Below, in pieces: positions 6,567 to 9,999 of a stretch of 9,999 nt of DNA. This stretch comes from Actinomycetota bacterium (lineage in GTDB: Bacteria; Actinomycetota; Actinomycetes; Nanopelagicales; Nanopelagicaceae), in NCBI GenBank assembly GCA_005787645.1, contig SYAM01000072.1, positions 1 to 9,999 on the forward strand, in the 5' to 3' direction. Both the position numbers and the translations under genes were made by a program. The notes under the pieces were generated by a model. It ran no database searches, had not been told where the DNA came from, and saw only the letters and a program-made list of their open reading frames with translations. Numbering within the stretch: the first letter of the stretch is position 1; each line of letters begins with the position of its first letter.

Positions 6567-8402
6567 TTATTCGACCGTCACAGACTTGGCAAGATTCCTT
6601 GGTTGATCTACATCATATCCTCGAACAACGGCAGACTCATAGGCAAAAAGTTGTAAGGGTAAGACCGCCAGTAATGGCTGAAATAGCGTTGGTGCATCGG
6701 GAATTCGTATCGCTCGGGGCGAAGTTATCGACGTATCGTTCTCTGCTGTGATGATGATAGCCCGTGCTCCTCGAGCCTCTATTTCTTGCACATTGCTCAC
6801 CATCTTGTCATGCAACGGACTATTGAGATTCGGCATGATCACTAATACAGGCGTACCCTCTTCTATAAGTGCAATTGGCCCATGTTTTAATTCGCCAGCA
6901 GCAAAACCTACGGCATGCATGTAGGCCAACTCTTTTAACTTAAGGGCCCCTTCGAGCGCTACTGGAAATCCAACATGACGACCAAGGAAGAGTATTGACT
7001 GTGCGCTTTTGAATTCGAGGGCAAGATCCTTCAACCGCTCCGAAGTTTCAAGATACCGCTCGATCTTCTCTGGTAACTCGCCTAACTCTTCGAGGATATC
7101 CCGAACTTCATCAATAAATTTGATTCCTCTTATCTCAGCGATGTAAAGACCTACTAAGTACGCGGCAACAATCTGGGTGAGAAAGGCCTTCGTGGATGCA
7201 ACAGCAATCTCAGGTCCTGCTTGGGTATAGATCACACCATCAGATTCTCGAGGTATCGAAGCGCCATAGGTATTGCAGATTGAAATGACTTTTGCCCTCT
7301 GATCTTTGGCATGTCGAAGAGCCATCAACGTATCCATCGTTTCACCTGATTGTGAAATTGCAATTACCAGCGTGTTCCGTGTGATTATCGGATCGCGGTA
7401 TCGAAATTCAGATGCTAATTCCACTTCGACAGGTAGTCGAGACCAATGTTCGATTCCATATTTGGCAATCATTCCCGCGTGATAGGCAGAACCACATCCG
7501 ATAATTATCACCTTATCTATATCTCGGATCTCATCGTCACTCAATCTCACTTCATTTAATGTCAAATGGCCATTTTCATCCATTCGACCTAACAAACAAT
7601 CGGCTACAGCTTTTGGTTGTTCCATAATCTCTTTCGCCATGAAATGGGGGAAACCATTCTTCTCTGCAGCACTTGCATCCCACGTAACCTGGAATTCACG
7701 CGGAGATTGGGTAACGCCGTTGAAATCGGAGATAGAGCAGGAGTCTGCCGTCAGAGTAACAACTTGATTCTGTCCGATTTCGAGAGCCCGTTTAGTGAAA
7801 GAGATAAATGCCGATACATCGGATGCAAGGAAGTTCTCTCCCTGACCTAATCCGACAACCAATGGTGAATTGCGACGTGCGCCAATGAGCACTCCCGGGG
7901 AATCTATTGCTATCGCCACGAGTGAAAAATTGCCGTGTAACCGTTGGCAGACTCGCTCCATCGCATCAGTGAGATCCGCGCTCTTTCCATACTCAATACC
8001 CAGAAGATGCGCTACTACCTCTGAATCGGTGTCAGAGGAGAAATAATGTCCAAGTCTCTCCAACTCCTCCTTCAACACCTGATAGTTCTCAATGATGCCA
8101 TTGTGAATGATGGCAACTTTCTCCTCAGGATCTATATGAGGGTGAGCATTTCGATCGACTGGAGAGCCGTGTGTAGCCCACCTGGTATGACCAATTCCAA
8201 CTTTGCCAGCAGGTAGTGGTTTCTTCTTTAAAGCCTCAACTAAGACTCCAAGTTTTCCTGCTCTCTTGGTTGTCGCAATCTTTCCACCAGAAAGAATGGA
8301 GATCCCCGCTGAGTCATAACCTCGATATTCAAGTCGGGCCAATCCCGATAGAAGCGCCGGTGTCGCATCGGAATTACCGATGTACCCAACGATTCCGCAC
8401 AT
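6567..8402 (-). CDS. glmS: Glutamine-fructose-6-phosphate aminotransferase (isomerizing)
   Basis: Makes glucosamine-6-phosphate from fructose-6-phosphate and glutamine, the entry step of UDP-GlcNAc synthesis; cytoplasmic. Full length at 611 residues (family about 600-615). The N-terminal class II glutaminase domain begins MCGIVGYIG, so Cys2 becomes the N-terminal nucleophile. It carries HTRWATHG at 72-79, HNGIIENY at 100-107 and SDTDSEVV at 123-130. Two sugar-isomerase (SIS) domains follow, with SQSGETMDTL, the AVASTKAF loop and AAGELKHGP. The C-tail NLAKSVTVE supplies the lysine (Lys606) that opens the sugar ring. The ATG follows a strong purine stretch GGGGGTGGAG (8406-8416 region). It lies 30 nt after glmM, and no glmS ribozyme-like leader fits in that gap. 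GlmM uses its product directly. Confidence 0.97.
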   Translation of the reverse strand: MCGIVGYIGNSDATPALLSGLARLEYRGYDSAGISILSGGKIATTKRAGKLGVLVEALKKKPLPAGKVGIGHTRWATHGSPVDRNAHPHIDPEEKVAIIHNGIIENYQVLKEELERLGHYFSSDTDSEVVAHLLGIEYGKSADLTDAMERVCQRLHGNFSLVAIAIDSPGVLIGARRNSPLVVGLGQGENFLASDVSAFISFTKRALEIGQNQVVTLTADSCSISDFNGVTQSPREFQVTWDASAAEKNGFPHFMAKEIMEQPKAVADCLLGRMDENGHLTLNEVRLSDDEIRDIDKVIIIGCGSAYHAGMIAKYGIEHWSRLPVEVELASEFRYRDPIITRNTLVIAISQSGETMDTLMALRHAKDQRAKVISICNTYGASIPRESDGVIYTQAGPEIAVASTKAFLTQIVAAYLVGLYIAEIRGIKFIDEVRDILEELGELPEKIERYLETSERLKDLALEFKSAQSILFLGRHVGFPVALEGALKLKELAYMHAVGFAAGELKHGPIALIEEGTPVLVIMPNLNSPLHDKMVSNVQEIEARGARAIIITAENDTSITSPRAIRIPDAPTLFQPLLAVLPLQLFAYESAVVRGYDVDQPRNLAKSVTVE

Positions 8403-8405
8403 TTA

Positions 8406-8416
8406 CTCCACCCCCT
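8406..8416 (-). promoter_or_regulatory. Shine-Dalgarno region of glmS
   Basis: The minus strand reads GGGGGTGGAG just before TAA and the ATG at 8400-8402. GGAG alone is only three bases from the start, so the upstream part of the purine run probably pairs with 16S rRNA. It lies in the 30-nt glmM-glmS gap, which leaves no room for a glmS riboswitch/ribozyme. Confidence 0.6.
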
Positions 8417-8432
8417 TTTTCTGTAATTGGTG

Positions 8433-9761
8433 CTATTGACTGTAGCGCGAACGAATTAAGGTGACTAGCGAGGTTACAACTTTCTCTGCTTGCGCAAGAG
8501 TCTTCGCTTCGGCCATCACTCGTACTAATTGCTCCGTACCCGAAGCTCTCACTAGAAGACGTCCACTTTCTCCCAACTCCCGCTCAGAGTCGCGTAGCGC
8601 TTCGGTAATTACCGAATCGGCCATTACCGCGTCCTTATTACTCACTGCGACATTAACCAAGATCTGCGGGAAACTTTCGAAAACATGGGAAATCTCTCCG
8701 GGACTAACTTCGCCCTTTGCAATGAGGGCAAGGAGTGTGAGCGCCGTTAAAATCCCGTCACCAGTGGTTGCTTGCTCTCTGATGATGATATGCCCTGATT
8801 GTTCACCCCCAAGAGATAACCCTGATTCGTTGAGTCGTTCGAGAACATATCGGTCACCTACCGCAGTGACTTCAACGGCAATCCCTGCGCTCGCCATTGC
8901 CTTGTGAAATCCAAGATTGCTCATGACCGTTGTGACTACCGTGGACTTCTTTAATCGATCTGATTTTGACATTGCGATGGCAAGAGTTGCAAGAACATGA
9001 TCGCCATCGATAATTCCGCCATTTTGATCTACGAATAACGCACGGTCTGCATCGCCATCATGAGCTATGCCGATATCCGCACCACTTGTATGTACCAATT
9101 CCTGGAGCGCCTCGAGATGAGTTGAACCAACACCTGCATTGATATTGGCTCCATCTGGATTAACTCCAATTGCGTGTACAGATGCGCCAAGTTGCTCAAG
9201 AACTTGTGGCGCAATACCTGATGCTGCACCATGTGCACAATCGAGCGCGACTGCAAGCCCGTCGAGTCGGATATCTATCGCCCCGATCAAGTGCTGGGCA
9301 TATCGTTTGATGGCCGTCGAATCATCAATGACTTCTCCGGATAGCCTGTTTAGGATTTCGCTTTCAGAATTGACCCAAGTTTCGATCTTTGTTTCCCATG
9401 AATCAGAAATCTTCATTCCATCGTCTCCGAAGATCTTGATGCCATTATCGGAGGCGGGGTTATGAGATGCGGTGATCATTACCGCCATCGCTACGCCGGG
9501 CTCAAGCGCAAGATATGCCAGACCTGGGGTGGGAATAACGCCGATTCGAACTACAGTGTGACCGCGCTTGATGAATCCAGCGACCAGCGCTCCTTCAAGA
9601 GCAAGGCCCGATGCCCTGGTGTCGCGTCCAATGATTATTTTCGAATGTTCTGGGATTAGTTGACCCGCGGCATAGGCAACGCGCTCTGCTAGTCGTTCAG
9701 TAAGAAATTCCCCATAGCGGCCACGTATTCCATCGGTACCAAATAGCGCCACACCCGCCAT
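8433..9761 (-). CDS. glmM: Phosphoglucosamine mutase
   Basis: Converts glucosamine-6-phosphate to glucosamine-1-phosphate, the step between GlmS and GlmU; cytoplasmic alpha-D-phosphohexomutase. From the ATG at 9759-9761 the protein has 442 residues (family about 440-450) and begins MAGVALFGTDGIRG, the standard GlmM N-terminus. The phosphoserine loop ITASHNPA (Ser99), the Mg-binding DGDADR (about 235-240), the sugar-specificity loop GEQSGH (about 319-324) and the phosphate-binding RASGTE (about 405-410) are all intact. The frame stays open to a TTG at 9780-9782 that would add seven residues (MQSPRDT). I prefer the ATG because the conserved motif starts right after it and TTG has no ribosome-binding site, though the ATG has no clear one either. 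It lies 32 nt after rpsI, a common actinobacterial arrangement. Confidence 0.96.
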   Translation of the reverse strand: MAGVALFGTDGIRGRYGEFLTERLAERVAYAAGQLIPEHSKIIIGRDTRASGLALEGALVAGFIKRGHTVVRIGVIPTPGLAYLALEPGVAMAVMITASHNPASDNGIKIFGDDGMKISDSWETKIETWVNSESEILNRLSGEVIDDSTAIKRYAQHLIGAIDIRLDGLAVALDCAHGAASGIAPQVLEQLGASVHAIGVNPDGANINAGVGSTHLEALQELVHTSGADIGIAHDGDADRALFVDQNGGIIDGDHVLATLAIAMSKSDRLKKSTVVTTVMSNLGFHKAMASAGIAVEVTAVGDRYVLERLNESGLSLGGEQSGHIIIREQATTGDGILTALTLLALIAKGEVSPGEISHVFESFPQILVNVAVSNKDAVMADSVITEALRDSERELGESGRLLVRASGTEQLVRVMAEAKTLAQAEKVVTSLVTLIRSRYSQ

Positions 9762-9793
9762 CGTATCGCGCGGGCTCTGCAATGCTTTGGAGA

Positions 9794-9999
9794 TTAACGC
9801 TTGCTGTACTGCGAACGCTTACGGGCCTTCTTTAGGCCGTATTTCTTCCGTTCGATTACACGTGCATCACGTGTCAAGAAGCCAGCTTTTTTAAGCGCTG
9901 GGCGATGGGCATCTGCGTCGATTGCGTTGAGCGCTCGCGCAACACCAAGACGTAGAGCGCCAGCTTGACCGGATACTCCACCGCCATTGATTAATGCGA
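9794..9999 (-). CDS. rpsI: 30S ribosomal protein S9, C-terminal part (N-terminus outside the window)
   Basis: S9 sits in the head of the small ribosomal subunit, and its C-terminal tail reaches the P-site tRNA. I translated 67 residues back from the TAA at 9794-9796. They read ALINGGGVSGQAGALRLGVA (first complete codon onward), then RALN, DAHRPALKKAGFLTRD, ARVIERKKYGLKKAR and the end KRSQYSKR. The GGGxSGQAGALRLGIARAL block, the LTRDxRxxERKKxGLKKARK block and the conserved C-terminal QYSKR are diagnostic of S9. About half of the protein (usual length 130-170) lies beyond the right edge, where rplM would be expected next to it. It is probably cotranscribed with glmM. Confidence 0.97.
   Translation of the reverse strand, partial: ALINGGGVSGQAGALRLGVARALNAIDADAHRPALKKAGFLTRDARVIERKKYGLKKARKRSQYSKR

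Noticed and set aside
8403..8432. Possible glmS ribozyme or riboswitch upstream of glmS
   Set aside because: The gap is only 30 nt and is mostly a ribosome-binding site. The ribozyme needs well over 100 nt and is typical of Firmicutes.
8461..9465. Plus-strand frames of 148 and 108 codons opposite glmM
   Set aside because: They are antisense to the intact glmM motifs and rich in Ser/Arg/Pro, as expected from reverse reading; no sign of independent coding.

Overview
The window is a piece of a bacterial chromosome in which every recognisable gene lies on the minus strand. The end of ribosomal protein S9, the order rpsI-glmM-glmS-acpS-alr, the frequent GTG/TTG starts and moderate base composition (by eye near half G+C, not counted) suggest an actinobacterium of lower GC than Streptomyces or Mycobacterium. 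Freshwater lineages of the acI/Nanopelagicales or Luna type would fit. That placement is inference from gene order and composition, not from a phylogenetic marker.

Read in the direction of transcription (high to low coordinates), the first block runs from 9999 to 4426. It holds the C-terminal part of rpsI (30S protein S9), glmM (phosphoglucosamine mutase), glmS (glucosamine-6-phosphate synthase), a six-helix PAP2-family membrane phosphatase, acpS (holo-ACP synthase) and alr (alanine racemase). Gaps are 32, 30 and 2 nt, followed by overlaps of 4 and up to 20 nt, so the block looks like one transcription unit. GlmS and GlmM make glucosamine-6-P and glucosamine-1-P for UDP-GlcNAc. Alr makes D-alanine for the peptidoglycan stem peptide. 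AcpS activates acyl carrier protein. The PAP2 protein might recycle a lipid-linked diphosphate. The block is therefore about envelope precursor supply, joined to a ribosomal protein gene.

After a 63-nt gap comes a complete ABC importer of the branched-chain (HAAT/Liv) type, from 4362 to 1007: livG and livF (ATPases) and livH and livM (permeases), all overlapping or 8 nt apart. After a 155-nt gap that contains an inverted repeat, a periplasmic-binding-protein-type receptor gene (livK-like) runs off the low-coordinate edge of the window. The receptor has a Sec signal peptide but no lipobox cysteine, which is unusual for a Gram-positive importer.

No RNA gene, mobile element, CRISPR array, integrase or phage gene was seen, and nothing here amounts to a new multi-gene system. 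The points worth a second look are the apparently non-lipidated receptor, the degenerate PAP2 active-site motifs, the non-canonical LivG signature, and the placement of a liv operon where actinobacteria often carry tsaE/tsaB.
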